The position numbers and the translations under genes are program-made. DNA of 64,000 nt, from the NCBI GenBank assembly GCA_015067175.1, contig SVMX01000009.1:62001-126000 (forward strand), in the 5' to 3' direction. This document shows, one piece after another, positions 1 through 8,983 of the stretch. Source of the DNA: Oscillospiraceae bacterium. Its GTDB lineage: Bacteria > Bacillota > Clostridia > Oscillospirales > Ruminococcaceae. The notes below the pieces were generated by a model. It was not told the origin of the DNA, did not search any database, and saw nothing but the letters and a program-made list of their open reading frames with translations. Positions within the stretch are counted from its first letter, which is position 1; every line of letters begins with the position of its first letter.

Positions 1-1
1 T

Positions 2-94
2 ATCCTGCGCTACATCAAATATGCAAAGGAAAAGGGTTGCAGCATGACAGGCCCCGAGGACGCGGATATTGAGTATCTTAATGTGTTGAAATAA
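2..94 (+). CDS. speA: C-terminal end of Orn/Lys/Arg decarboxylase (probable arginine decarboxylase), truncated by window edge
   Basis: An open frame enters from the left edge and ends at TAA 92-94, 11 bp before speE, leaving the last 30 residues (ending EYLNVLK). The pattern of a helix (ILRYIKYAKEKG) followed by a 'G-x-E-D' turn and a short hydrophobic strand matches the extreme C-terminus of the large PLP-dependent Orn/Lys/Arg decarboxylases. Its position directly ahead of speE and agmatinase supports arginine decarboxylase, which makes agmatine for the next-but-one gene. The active site lies outside the window, so the assignment rests on the tail and the context. Confidence 0.6.
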   Translation: MLRYIKYAKEKGCSMTGPEDADIEYLNVLK

Positions 95-105
95 AGGAGA
101 AATCA

Positions 106-957
106 ATGGAGCTTTGGTTCAGTGAAAATCACACTCCCGATGTGAAGCTCAGCATACGCATAGAAAAGCAGCTTTTTTCAAAGCAGAGCGATTATCAGCG
201 CATTGATGTGTTTGAGAGCCGCGAGTTTGGCAGGGTGCTTTCTCTTGACGGCAATATAATGCTGACGGAGCGCGATGAATTTATATACAACGAGATGATA
301 GTGCACGTTCCAATGGCGGTGCATAAGGGCATTGAAAAGGTGCTCGTTATCGGCGTCGGCGACGGCGGCGTTGTGAAAGAGCTTACGCGCTATGACCGCA
401 TAACTCACATCGACCTCGTTGAGATGGACGAGATGGTAGTTGAAGCGTGCAGGCAGTATCTCCCGGGAAACGCGTGCAGACTTGACGACGAGCGTGTGCA
501 TATCCACTGCGAGAACGCGCTGAAATTTATCCGCTACTGCGAGGAGGAATACGACCTCATCATAGTTGACTCAAACGACCCCTACGGTCCGTCCGAGGGC
601 TTGTTTACGAAAGAGTTTTACGGCAACGTATGCAAGGCGCTGAAAGAGGACGGTATCATGGTAAACCAGCAGGGAAGCCCCTTTTACGCTCAGGACGCGG
701 AGGCTATGCAGAGAAGCCACAAGCGCATTGCAAACACATTCCCGATAAGCCGCGTTTATCAGGCGCATATACCTACATACGCCGCAGGCTATTGGCTTTT
801 CGGCTTTGCAAGCAAGAAATATCACCCGATAGACGACCTCGACGCGGAAAGCTGGAACAAGCTCCATCTGCGCACGAAGTACTACACCACAAGACTTCAC
901 AAGGGCGCGTTTTATCTGCCTGCGTTCCTTGAAGAGATGCTTCAGGAGGTGGAATGA
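106..957 (+). CDS. speE: Spermidine synthase (polyamine aminopropyltransferase)
   Basis: 283 aa, normal length for SpeE. The enzyme transfers an aminopropyl group from decarboxylated SAM to putrescine in the cytosol. The nucleotide-binding loop is VIGVGDGGVVKEL, a variant of the usual GGGDGGxxRE, followed by the acidic VEMDEMVVE. The catalytic region VDSNDPYGPSEGLF corresponds to the family's DSTDPxGPAxxLF, and an N-terminal beta-strand region with QRIDVFESREFGRVLSLDG is present. An AAAGGAG ribosome site precedes ATG 106. The stop overlaps the start of agmatinase (ATGA), so the two are co-translated. No speD is in view; the same operon also carries the carboxyspermidine route, so its real substrate could be another polyamine. 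Confidence 0.92.
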   Translation: MELWFSENHTPDVKLSIRIEKQLFSKQSDYQRIDVFESREFGRVLSLDGNIMLTERDEFIYNEMIVHVPMAVHKGIEKVLVIGVGDGGVVKELTRYDRITHIDLVEMDEMVVEACRQYLPGNACRLDDERVHIHCENALKFIRYCEEEYDLIIVDSNDPYGPSEGLFTKEFYGNVCKALKEDGIMVNQQGSPFYAQDAEAMQRSHKRIANTFPISRVYQAHIPTYAAGYWLFGFASKKYHPIDDLDAESWNKLHLRTKYYTTRLHKGAFYLPAFLEEMLQEVE

Positions 958-1805
958 TGGAGTTTCAAAAGGACTGCTTTATCGGCTGTGACGCGGATTA
1001 TAAGGATGCGAAGATCGTTCTGTTCGGCGCGCCGTTTGATTCCACAACGAGCTTTCGTCCGGGGGCAAGGTTCGGCCCTGCGGCTATGCGGCATGAGAGC
1101 TTCGGTATCGAAACCTACTCGCCGTATCAGGACAAGGATCTTACAGACTACAGCGTGATGGACAGCGGCGACCTTGAGCTTTGCTTCGGCTCGGCTGAAA
1201 ATGCTCTTGCCGATATCGAAGCGAGAGCCGCGGAGATACTCTCCGATGGCAAGCTGCCGCTGCTTCTCGGCGGTGAGCATTTGGTCACTCTCGGCGCTTT
1301 TTTTGCTGTGCAGAGAAAATATCCCGATATACATATTATCCACTTTGACGCGCACGCTGACCTGCGTGATGACTACCTCGGCGCAAAGCTTTCGCACGCC
1401 TGTGTTATCCGACGCTGTCATGACCTTATCGGTGACGGGCGAATACATCAGTTCTATATAAGAAGCGGCGACAGAGAGGAGTTTCGTTTTGCGGCTGAGC
1501 ATACGGATATGCACAAATTCAGCTTTGACGGGCTGCAAGAAACTATCGCGGCTATCGGCAATGCACCGATATATTTCACGATAGACCTTGATTGCCTTGA
1601 CCCGTCTGAGTTCTGCGGCACAGGTACTCAGGAGGCAGGCGGCGCAAGCTTTAAGGAGCTGCTTTCCGCTATCCTTACCGTTTGTAAAGGTAACGTTGTT
1701 GCGGCGGATATGAATGAGCTTTCTCCCATGCTTGACACAAGCGGACGAAGCACTGCGCTTGCGTGCAAAACGCTGAGAGAGCTGCTGCTGGCGCTGTTGA
1801 AATAA
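954..1805 (+). CDS. speB: Agmatinase (ureohydrolase family)
   Basis: 283 aa. Hydrolyses agmatine to putrescine and urea with a binuclear Mn centre. Family motifs are in order: GGEHLVTLG (usually GGDH), HFDAHADLRDDYLG, SHACVIRR and FTIDLDCLDPSEF, which supply the metal-binding His and Asp residues. ATG 954 overlaps the speE stop by four bases with GGAGGTGG just upstream; a second ATG follows directly at 957. With the upstream decarboxylase it completes arginine-to-putrescine conversion, and putrescine then feeds the two downstream genes. Confidence 0.93.
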   Translation: MMEFQKDCFIGCDADYKDAKIVLFGAPFDSTTSFRPGARFGPAAMRHESFGIETYSPYQDKDLTDYSVMDSGDLELCFGSAENALADIEARAAEILSDGKLPLLLGGEHLVTLGAFFAVQRKYPDIHIIHFDAHADLRDDYLGAKLSHACVIRRCHDLIGDGRIHQFYIRSGDREEFRFAAEHTDMHKFSFDGLQETIAAIGNAPIYFTIDLDCLDPSEFCGTGTQEAGGASFKELLSAILTVCKGNVVAADMNELSPMLDTSGRSTALACKTLRELLLALLK

Positions 1806-1815
1806 CGGAGGCGTT

Positions 1816-2181
1816 ATGGCTACATCAAAGGATTATCTTCAATATATCCTCGACCAGCTTTCGGAGCTTGAGGGTATATCGCACCGTCAGATGATGGGCG
1901 AGTATATGATATACTACCGTGACAAGCTTGCCGTTTACCTGTGCGATAACAGATTTCTGGTGAAGCCTGTGAAGTCGGCGCTTGAGCTGCTTCCGAACGC
2001 TCCTCAGGAGCCGCCCTATGACGGCGCAAAGCCGATGATACTTGTTGAAGATACTGACAACAGGGAGCTTTTACAGAAGCTGTTTGAAAGCATTTATGAT
2101 GAGCTGCCCTCGCCCAGACCCAAAAAACATAAAAAGGTGAGTGACCATGAAACAATACAAGGTAATAAAGGTCTATTATGA
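1816..2181 (+). CDS. TfoX N-terminal domain protein
   Basis: 121 aa, the length of stand-alone TfoX_N proteins. Typical features are the N-terminal helix, then GISHRQMMGEYMIYYRDKLAVYLCDNRFLVKP and DTDNRELLQKLFESIYDELP. A ribosome site (GGAGG at 1807-1811) lies 4 bp before ATG 1816. It sits in the polyamine operon 10 bp after agmatinase. TfoX-type domains are linked to competence regulation in Gammaproteobacteria, but stand-alone Firmicute versions have no assigned role; I infer none. The 3' end overlaps the next small gene by 35 bp in another frame. Confidence 0.75.
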   Translation: MATSKDYLQYILDQLSELEGISHRQMMGEYMIYYRDKLAVYLCDNRFLVKPVKSALELLPNAPQEPPYDGAKPMILVEDTDNRELLQKLFESIYDELPSPRPKKHKKVSDHETIQGNKGLL

Positions 2182-2323
2182 TTACAAGCTGGCATCGCTT
2201 GAAAAGGTGATGAACGATATGGCGAAGGAGGGCTGGGAGGTAGTATGCATGACCCATGAGCCGTCCAATACATCGAAATATATCATCACGTTCTGTCGTG
2301 AGGACAGCGACAAGGAAGCTTAA
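2147..2323 (+). CDS. Small DUF4177-like protein
   Basis: 58 aa with the pattern KQYKVIKVYYDYKLASLEKVMNDMAKEGWEVV, typical of DUF4177-type proteins (a beta-strand, a helix ending in a conserved G-W-E/K-V, then another strand). An in-frame GTG at 2141 exists, but AAGGTGAG at 2134-2141 places ATG 2147 at a good distance. It starts inside the TfoX gene, so translation is probably coupled. Function unknown. Confidence 0.6.
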   Translation: MKQYKVIKVYYDYKLASLEKVMNDMAKEGWEVVCMTHEPSNTSKYIITFCREDSDKEA

Positions 2324-2362
2324 AAACCTCGCATAAAATACTCGTTAATGAGGAGCGGTTTG

Positions 2363-2683
2363 ATGGAATGCAGAGTTGAATATGTAAAGGTGTTTATGAC
2401 TTATGAATCGGCTGATATGCCTGTAGTGTATTTTTACGAAGTCGCTCTAAATCATCAACGGCTTGCACTCAGAGCAATTGAAGTATATCCAGACAGACGA
2501 GTGCGCACTTATGATGATCTTTATCATGATGCTATCGAAGCTACGCCTATCCCTACGGTAGAGGAGTTGAATGCCCAAGTATGGGGAGAGGGTTTTTTTG
2601 CAACTGTTATCCATAAGCAGGAATTTGATGAGATTTACAAAAGTGGCAGCTACGATGGTCTGCTGTCCATTGAAACAATATAG
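2363..2683 (+). CDS. Hypothetical protein (about 106 aa)
   Basis: The chosen start ATG 2363 has GAGGAG at 2350-2355; an in-frame ATG at 2348 would put that ribosome site inside the gene. The sequence (MECRVEYVKVFMTY..., VALNHQRLALRAIEVYPDRRVRTYDD) has the beta-rich look of small DUF6881-type proteins, with an acidic, conserved middle. No signal peptide or membrane segment. It lies between the TfoX/DUF4177 pair and the carboxynorspermidine dehydrogenase in the same direction, but its role is unknown. Confidence 0.5.
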   Translation: MECRVEYVKVFMTYESADMPVVYFYEVALNHQRLALRAIEVYPDRRVRTYDDLYHDAIEATPIPTVEELNAQVWGEGFFATVIHKQEFDEIYKSGSYDGLLSIETI

Positions 2684-2720
2684 TTCATAATCGAAATTAA
2701 CAAAAAGGAGAATTGATAAT

Positions 2721-3980
2721 ATGGCAAGAGTATTAATTATCGGCTGCGGCGGCGTAGCCAATGTTGCAATAAGAAAGTGCTGTCAGGTGAGCGAGGTGTT
2801 CACCGAGATATGTATCGCAAGCCGCACTGTATCGAAGTGCGAGGCGCTTGCTGAAAAGCTTCGCCCCACAACTTCCACAGTTATCACAACAGCGCAGGTT
2901 GACGCTGATAACGTTTCTGAGCTGGTTGCGCTTATCAATTCTTACAAGCCCGAGCTTGTTATGAATATCGCGCTGCCCTATCAGGACCTCACCATTATGG
3001 ACGCGTGTCTTGAGTGCGGCGTGAACTACATGGATACCGCAAACTACGAGCCCGAAAACATCGACGACCCCGAGTGGCGCGCTGTTTACGACAAGCGCTG
3101 CAAGGAGGAGGGCTTCTCCGCGTATTTTGACTATACATGGCAGTGGGCTTATAAGAAAAAGTTTGAGGACGCAGGACTTACCGCCCTGCTCGGCAGCGGC
3201 TTCGACCCAGGTGTAACTCAGGCTTACTGCGCTTATGCACTGAAGCACGAGTTCGACCGTATCGACACCATTGATATTCTCGACTGCAACGGTGGCGACC
3301 ACGGATATCCCTTTGCAACAAACTTCAACCCCGAGATAAACCTCCGCGAGGTCTCCGCTCCCGGAAGCTACTGGGAGAACGGCAAGTGGGTTGAAATTCC
3401 CGCAATGAGCATCAAGCGCGAGTATGACTTTGAGGAAGTTGGCATGAAAGATATGTATCTCCTGCACCATGAGGAGATAGAGTCCCTCGCAAAGAACATT
3501 CCAGATGTAAAGCGTATCCGCTTCTTTATGACATTCGGACAGAGCTATCTCACACACATGAAGTGCCTTGAAAACGTTGGTATGCTGTCTACTGCTCCCA
3601 TCAATTACGAGGGTCACGAGATAGTTCCTATCCAGTTCTTAAAGGCGCTGCTGCCCGATCCCGCTTCCCTCGGCCCGCGCACAAAGGGCAAGACCAATAT
3701 CGGCTGTATCTTCACAGGCGTTAAGGACGGCAAGGAAAAGACCTACTACATCTACAACGTATGCGACCATCAGGAGTGCTACAAGGAGGTAGAATCACAG
3801 GCTATCTCTTACACCACAGGCGTTCCTGCGATGTGCGGCGCACTCATGCTGCTGACAGGAAAGTGGAACAAGGCGGGCGTTTACACCGTTGAAGAGTTTG
3901 ACCCCGATCCCTATATCGAGGCGCTTGACAAATACGGACTTCCTCACCGTGAGAGCCACGCTCCCGTACTGGTTGACTGA
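2721..3980 (+). CDS. Carboxynorspermidine/carboxyspermidine dehydrogenase (saccharopine dehydrogenase family)
   Basis: 419 aa. The N-terminus is a Rossmann fold (VLIIGCGGVANVAIRKC), as in saccharopine dehydrogenase-like enzymes, followed by LGSGFDPGVTQAYC in the substrate domain. The family joins aspartate semialdehyde to putrescine or diaminopropane by NADPH-dependent reductive amination, giving carboxy(nor)spermidine. AAAAGGAG precedes ATG 2721. Its TGA overlaps the ATG of the decarboxylase gene at 3980, a tight pair known from the alternative spermidine pathway. With speA and speB upstream, the operon can convert arginine to spermidine without decarboxylated SAM. Confidence 0.9.
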   Translation: MARVLIIGCGGVANVAIRKCCQVSEVFTEICIASRTVSKCEALAEKLRPTTSTVITTAQVDADNVSELVALINSYKPELVMNIALPYQDLTIMDACLECGVNYMDTANYEPENIDDPEWRAVYDKRCKEEGFSAYFDYTWQWAYKKKFEDAGLTALLGSGFDPGVTQAYCAYALKHEFDRIDTIDILDCNGGDHGYPFATNFNPEINLREVSAPGSYWENGKWVEIPAMSIKREYDFEEVGMKDMYLLHHEEIESLAKNIPDVKRIRFFMTFGQSYLTHMKCLENVGMLSTAPINYEGHEIVPIQFLKALLPDPASLGPRTKGKTNIGCIFTGVKDGKEKTYYIYNVCDHQECYKEVESQAISYTTGVPAMCGALMLLTGKWNKAGVYTVEEFDPDPYIEALDKYGLPHRESHAPVLVD

Positions 3981-5161
3981 TGGCAATACAGGAAAAACTG
4001 CTGACAGCAGAGCTCAGAACTCCATGCTATGTGCTGGACGAAGCGAAGCTTATCGCAAACGGCGAGGTGCTGAAAGGCGTTCAGGACAGAACAGGCTGCA
4101 GGATACTGCTTGCGCAGAAAGCGTTCTCAAACTTCAATATGTACAGCGCTATCGCGCCGTATCTTGCAGGAACGGAGGCAAGCGGCCTGTTTGAGGCAAG
4201 GCTCGGATTTGAGGAAATGCCCGACAAGGAGTGCCATGTGTTCTGCGCGGCGTACCGCGAGGACGAGTTTGAGGAGCTTTTGAAATACGCCGGGCATATC
4301 GTGTTCAACTCACCGTCGCAGCTGAAAAAGTTCGGCGAGCGCGCAAAAGCAGCGGGGAAGAGCGTTGGACTTCGCATAAATCCCGAATGCTCAACACAAG
4401 AGGGTCATGAGATATACGACCCCTGTGCAAAAGGCAGCAGGCTTGGCACTACTCTAGCGCAGTGGAACTCCGAGATGACGGAGCAGCTTATTTCGCAGCT
4501 TGACGGACTGCATTTCCATACTCTCTGCGAGCAGAACAGCGACGCGCTGGAAACTACTCTCGGCGCAGTTGAGGAGAAATTCGGCGCATATCTCAGCCGC
4601 ATGAAGTGGCTGAATATGGGCGGCGGTCATCACATCACTCGTGAGGACTACGATATTGAGCTCTTGGAGCGCTGTATTATCCGTATGCGCGACAAATACG
4701 GCTTGCAGATATATCTCGAGCCGGGCGAGGCTGTGGCGCTTAATGCGGGATATCTTGTGACAACAGTGCTTGACACGCTGAAAAACGGCGATACTGATAT
4801 TGCGATACTTGATATGTCGGCGGCTTGCCACACTCCCGATGTTATCGAAATGCCATATCGTCCGCCGCTGTATAAGTCGGGCGAAAAAGGCGAAAAGCCG
4901 TTCACATATCGCCTTGGTGGGCCTACCTGCCTTGCGGGGGATATCGTGGGTGACTACAGCTTTGAAAATGCTCTTAAAGTCGGCGACAGGCTTGTTTTCG
5001 AGGATATGGCGATATATTCCACTTGCAAGAACAACACGTTCAACGGTATGCCTCTGCCCGATATATGGGCAGCTAAAGCGGACGGCAGTTATAAGCTGCT
5101 TGCACGCTTCGGCTATGAGGATTTTAAATACAGACTTGGAAGCAGCACGCCCGAGGCTTAG
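3980..5161 (+). CDS. nspC: Carboxynorspermidine decarboxylase
   Basis: 393 aa PLP enzyme of the alanine racemase-fold decarboxylase group. Near the N-terminus, ILLAQKAFSNFNMYSAIAPYL contains the PLP lysine (AQKA), with the glycine-rich WLNMGGGHHIT and LEPGEAVALNAGY in the barrel and GPTCLAGDIVGDY near the C-terminus. It removes the carboxyl group from carboxy(nor)spermidine to give (nor)spermidine. ATG 3980 overlaps the dehydrogenase stop. Last gene of the polyamine operon; a promoter for the antiporter follows at 5205. Confidence 0.92.
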   Translation: MAIQEKLLTAELRTPCYVLDEAKLIANGEVLKGVQDRTGCRILLAQKAFSNFNMYSAIAPYLAGTEASGLFEARLGFEEMPDKECHVFCAAYREDEFEELLKYAGHIVFNSPSQLKKFGERAKAAGKSVGLRINPECSTQEGHEIYDPCAKGSRLGTTLAQWNSEMTEQLISQLDGLHFHTLCEQNSDALETTLGAVEEKFGAYLSRMKWLNMGGGHHITREDYDIELLERCIIRMRDKYGLQIYLEPGEAVALNAGYLVTTVLDTLKNGDTDIAILDMSAACHTPDVIEMPYRPPLYKSGEKGEKPFTYRLGGPTCLAGDIVGDYSFENALKVGDRLVFEDMAIYSTCKNNTFNGMPLPDIWAAKADGSYKLLARFGYEDFKYRLGSSTPEA

Positions 5162-5204
5162 TCCTTGGGCGTTTTGCAATTTTCGGCAGCTGTTTATCTG
5201 CCAC

Positions 5205-5233
5205 TTGACAAGCTTGCCGCTTTTTGATAAAAT
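5205..5233 (+). promoter_or_regulatory. Sigma-A promoter of the NhaC gene
   Basis: TTGACA (5205-5210), 17 bp, TAAAAT (5228-5233), with the ribosome site GAAAGGAAA shortly before ATG 5269. Confidence 0.75.
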
Positions 5234-5268
5234 GTAGATAATTTTAATATGAAAGGAAACTGTTTTCT

Positions 5269-6786
5269 ATGGATATGATAGGAACGTTTTGGTCGCTGGT
5301 GCCGCCGCTTGTTGCGATAGTGCTTGCTCTTATCACAAAAGAGGTGTTCAGCTCGCTTTTCGTGGGTATCCTCATCGGCGCGCTGTTTTATGCGGGCTTT
5401 AATATTGAGGGCGCTATGAACCACATGGTCGATGAAGGCTTTATTGCGGCGCTTTCCGACTCTTACAATGTGGGAATATTGATATTCCTCGTTATTCTCG
5501 GCACGATAGTCTGCCTTATGAACAAGGCGGGAGGCTCGGCTGCTTTCGGCGAGTGGGCAAAAACTCATATCAAGAGCCGCGTCGGTGCGCAGATAGTGAC
5601 CATGCTGCTCGGCGTTGTTATTTTCATAGACGACTATTTCAACTGCCTTACTGTCGGAAGCGTTATGAAGCCCGTTGCGCAAAAGCACAGGGTGTCATCG
5701 TCGAAGCTTGCGTATCTTATCGACTCTACGGCGGCGCCTGTCTGCATTATCGCGCCTATCTCCTCGTGGGCGGCTGCTGTTACCAGTAATATCGAGTCGG
5801 GTGATGGCTTCGCGCTGTTCATAAACGCGATACCTTATAACTATTACGCGCTGCTTACTCTTGTGTTTGTTGTGGGCGTTATACTTTTTAAAATAGATAT
5901 TGGCCCTATGAGAAAGTATGAAATGCTTGCTGAAGCAGGCAAAGACCCGGGTGATGAGGAGGACACAAAGCTCCCCGAAACAGGCGCAGGCAGCAAGGGT
6001 AAGGTGTTTGACCTTGTTTTCCCGATAATAACGCTTATCACAGCCTGCATATTCGGCATGATATACACAGGCGGATTCTTTTCGGGTGTTGATTTTATCA
6101 CAGCCTTTGCGAATTGTAACGCTTCCAAGGGACTTGTTATCGGCTCTCTTATAGCGTTGCTTCTTACCGTTATAGTTTATCTTATCAGACGTGTTATCTC
6201 TTTCAAGGTATGCATGGAGTGTATCCCAGAGGGCTTTAAGGCGATGGTGCCCGCTATACTTATCCTCACTTTTGCATGGACACTGAAGAACATGACTTCC
6301 AGCCTTGGCGCAGATGTGTTTGTTGACACCGTAGTTCGTGAGTATATTGCAGACCTGCAGTTCCTGCTGCCTGCTATCATCTTCCTTATTGCGGCGGCAA
6401 TCTCTTTTGCGACAGGAACATCGTGGGGAACATTCGGTATTCTTATCCCGATAGTTGTTAGCATTTTCGAGAATGTAGACCCCACAATGATGGTGATCTC
6501 CATATCTGCGTGCATGGCAGGCTCTGTTTGCGGCGACCATTGCTCGCCTATCTCCGACACTACCATCATGGCTTCCGCAGGAGCGCGCTGCGTTCATGTA
6601 AAGCACGTTTCCACGCAGCTGCCATATGCCATTACGGTAGCGGCGATATCCTTTGTGATGTATATCGTGGCGGCGTTTGTGAAGGATCCTTTCATAAGCC
6701 TTGCTATCGGACTTGCACTCACTGTAGCGGTGCTGCTGCTTTTAAAACGTCTTACAAGTAAAAATACGGACAAGCCTAACACATGA
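5269..6786 (+). CDS. Na+/H+ antiporter, NhaC family
   Basis: 505 aa integral membrane protein with roughly eleven to twelve hydrophobic segments. Family hallmarks are SLFVGILIGALFYAG at the N-terminus, IDDYFNCLTVGSVMKP near residue 125 (charged residues inside the membrane), ATGTSWGTFGILIPI near 385 and GSVCGDHCSPISDTT near 425. A soluble loop around residues 225-245 is rich in acidic residues. The family exchanges sodium, and in some members malate/lactate or amino acids, against protons; the substrate cannot be decided here. Own promoter upstream and a strong terminator downstream indicate a single-gene unit. Confidence 0.88.
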   Translation: MDMIGTFWSLVPPLVAIVLALITKEVFSSLFVGILIGALFYAGFNIEGAMNHMVDEGFIAALSDSYNVGILIFLVILGTIVCLMNKAGGSAAFGEWAKTHIKSRVGAQIVTMLLGVVIFIDDYFNCLTVGSVMKPVAQKHRVSSSKLAYLIDSTAAPVCIIAPISSWAAAVTSNIESGDGFALFINAIPYNYYALLTLVFVVGVILFKIDIGPMRKYEMLAEAGKDPGDEEDTKLPETGAGSKGKVFDLVFPIITLITACIFGMIYTGGFFSGVDFITAFANCNASKGLVIGSLIALLLTVIVYLIRRVISFKVCMECIPEGFKAMVPAILILTFAWTLKNMTSSLGADVFVDTVVREYIADLQFLLPAIIFLIAAAISFATGTSWGTFGILIPIVVSIFENVDPTMMVISISACMAGSVCGDHCSPISDTTIMASAGARCVHVKHVSTQLPYAITVAAISFVMYIVAAFVKDPFISLAIGLALTVAVLLLLKRLTSKNTDKPNT

Positions 6787-6792
6787 TAAAAA

Positions 6793-6835
6793 TGCCCCCG
6801 ACCTGCATTTAAGCCGATCGGGGGCAAGCTTTATT
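6793..6835. terminator. Bidirectional intrinsic terminator
   Basis: TGCCCCCGA (6793-6801) pairs with TCGGGGGCA (6818-6826), A-rich on the left and T-rich on the right. It separates the antiporter gene from the convergent 6831-8963 gene and serves both. Confidence 0.85.
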
Positions 6836-8963
6836 TGTTTATAACATAGGAGCTTTCGCCGTAGATGAGGTGTACCGCTCCGTCTATCTCAGCCGCCGCT
6901 GTAAAGCCGTTTTTGTCGTCAAACAACGTGTAGGAGGTGTTGGTTTTGCCGAACACTGTGTACTCGGAAATTACCGATACTCCGTCAAAGTATGTGTAAG
7001 CCGCGCCGCAAAGCTCCTCGCTGCCGAGATACATCGTGTTTCCGCCGCATAGCTGCGGGGAGGTGCTGCTATCAGTTGAGGAAGTGAGGACAGTTGAACT
7101 GCTTACCTCGCTTACCGCTCTGTCTTCGCCTCTGCGGTAGAGCGTAAGCTTAACGTTTTTGTCCGTAAGCTCGCTGCAAAGCGCGAGATCTTCTTTCACA
7201 ATGCCGTTTGCCGCGGTGAACTGTACAAGCTTCGGTGCTGTCGGGTCGAATATGTCCGCTGTCACGGCAACGCCGTTTTCGTCGTAAATGTAGAGGATAC
7301 CGTCATCTATCCTTAAAGAGGTTATTTTGCAAGGAATATTTGATATCACCGATACAGGCTCCAGCCCGATACCACGCAGATAAACGCAGTCTGTTCCGTC
7401 CTCTGCTTTTTCTGCGGTAGCTATCAGCGGCTGTTCCTCTTCGGGAGTTATAACGCTGTCGTAAGGCTCGGTGTCCTCGGATAGCTTTGTCATGACCACA
7501 TTGCCCATTGCGCAGCCGTTTATATTTCCGATATCCTTTGCTTCGGGCAAGCCCTCACTGTCGAGCGAGATAAGGCGGCAGCTGTCGGATATCCTCATGA
7601 TTGCAAGGAACTCCTCCGCGTCGGAGTAAACAGGGTTGCCCAGTGCCGCGGTGCTGCTTAACGCTTCGCCGTTTTGAAGCGAATAATCACCGTACACCGC
7701 GTAGCCGCAGCCGAGCGCCGTGCCGTCCGTGATTATCCTGTCGTGAGGTATCGTGTGCTGCTCTCCGTTAAATGTGAATACTGGCAGATATTTGTCTGTA
7801 TCTTCGATAGTGAAGCTTTCGGTATACTCGGGAATATACACCGTACCAAGGCTTATGCTGTCTATGTCAGCATAAATATCGGTGAGAGCGCCCATCTGAA
7901 CGGTAGTGAAAAGCACCTTTCCGCTTTCGTCGTAGCAGGTGAAGCCTGCGCTGTTTTCATCTGCGAAAACAGCGGTCAGCTTATCTTCGCCGCATATTAT
8001 ATCGACAAATTCCGCACCTTCGGGAGGAGCAATGGTGCATTTTACCGAAACGCTCTCCTCCTCGGCTATGTAGACAGTTATACCGTCAGGCATTGCGGAA
8101 AACGCCGAAGCGCCAACGCTATAGCTGCCCAGTGCGTCAGGCTGCTGTATCAGCATAGTGCCGAAAAGCACGCTGTCCTCTCGGGTAAAGGGAAGAGCCT
8201 CGCCGCCGATATTTCCGTTGTTATATGCCGTGTGAAGCTCAGCGAAAAGCTCGCCGCTGTCGGCTGAAAAGTGAGATATCGGCTTTGTGATGTCGCTTCT
8301 TTCAAATCCCATGTAGTTTATCGCGGCGCAAAGACCTATAAGCAATCCTCCGCAGATAAACGACGCGGTTATCATTTTTTTGTGATACGGCGATTCCTCG
8401 TCATCGTATTCATATTCGTCATCATCGTCGTCATTATCATCGTCGTCGAAGTTGTCATTTTCATGGCTGTCGTCGGCTTCTTCAAAATCTGCATCGTTAT
8501 CCTCGTAGATTTCCTCATTATCGCCGTTTGCTTCTTCCTCGGGTTCATATTCGTCGTAAGAATAATCTTCTTCGTCTTCTTCAGCGGGAACAGCTTGAAC
8601 CCTGTCAAGCCGCATGGTGAGCGTGCGCTCCCATATCTGACGCGCGGTGTACAGCATACGCGTGTAGTCCTGCGAAGTAAGCCCCGAACCGTCAAGCGTT
8701 ACGATAAGCGTTTGCAGATTCATTGCGGGGTTGTTTTCTATCTTTTCAACTGCCTCTGCGGGAGCGTTGCAGCCTTTTAGCAGATAGAGAAAATCCGCCG
8801 AGCCTATTCCCAGCGCTCTCACGCGGTTCAGAAATGTGAACGCGTCAAGCTCAGGGATAGTGGGGTTTTCGTCGTCCATAAGAACGGCAGTTATGTTCTG
8901 AGGCATAACGCTCTCAGGCACTACCTTTTCCGTCATATAGTCGTAAAGCTTTGACACCGTCAA
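6831..8963 (-). CDS. Membrane protein with acidic linker and extracytoplasmic propeller-like domain; candidate anti-sigma partner
   Basis: 710 aa. Residues 1-125 are a soluble, mostly helical N-terminal region; residues about 126-195 are almost entirely Asp, Glu, Asn and Tyr; one transmembrane helix follows (MITASFICGGLLIGLCAAI, about 200-218); the remaining 490 residues are Ser/Thr/Ala-rich, beta-type repeats resembling the WD-like propeller domains attached to Clostridial anti-sigma proteins (e.g. IITDGTALGCGYAVYGDYS, SLDSEGLPEAKDIGNINGC). It starts 20 bp after the sigma-factor gene on the same strand. This layout, with an inside N-terminus, one helix and an outside sensor, is what an anti-sigma factor looks like, but no zinc (HxxxCxxC) anti-sigma motif is visible. 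Function inferred from context only. Confidence 0.6.
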   Translation of the reverse strand: MTVSKLYDYMTEKVVPESVMPQNITAVLMDDENPTIPELDAFTFLNRVRALGIGSADFLYLLKGCNAPAEAVEKIENNPAMNLQTLIVTLDGSGLTSQDYTRMLYTARQIWERTLTMRLDRVQAVPAEEDEEDYSYDEYEPEEEANGDNEEIYEDNDADFEEADDSHENDNFDDDDNDDDDDEYEYDDEESPYHKKMITASFICGGLLIGLCAAINYMGFERSDITKPISHFSADSGELFAELHTAYNNGNIGGEALPFTREDSVLFGTMLIQQPDALGSYSVGASAFSAMPDGITVYIAEEESVSVKCTIAPPEGAEFVDIICGEDKLTAVFADENSAGFTCYDESGKVLFTTVQMGALTDIYADIDSISLGTVYIPEYTESFTIEDTDKYLPVFTFNGEQHTIPHDRIITDGTALGCGYAVYGDYSLQNGEALSSTAALGNPVYSDAEEFLAIMRISDSCRLISLDSEGLPEAKDIGNINGCAMGNVVMTKLSEDTEPYDSVITPEEEQPLIATAEKAEDGTDCVYLRGIGLEPVSVISNIPCKITSLRIDDGILYIYDENGVAVTADIFDPTAPKLVQFTAANGIVKEDLALCSELTDKNVKLTLYRRGEDRAVSEVSSSTVLTSSTDSSTSPQLCGGNTMYLGSEELCGAAYTYFDGVSVISEYTVFGKTNTSYTLFDDKNGFTAAAEIDGAVHLIYGESSYVINK

Positions 8964-8983
8964 GCGTATCCCTCCTTTTCTTG

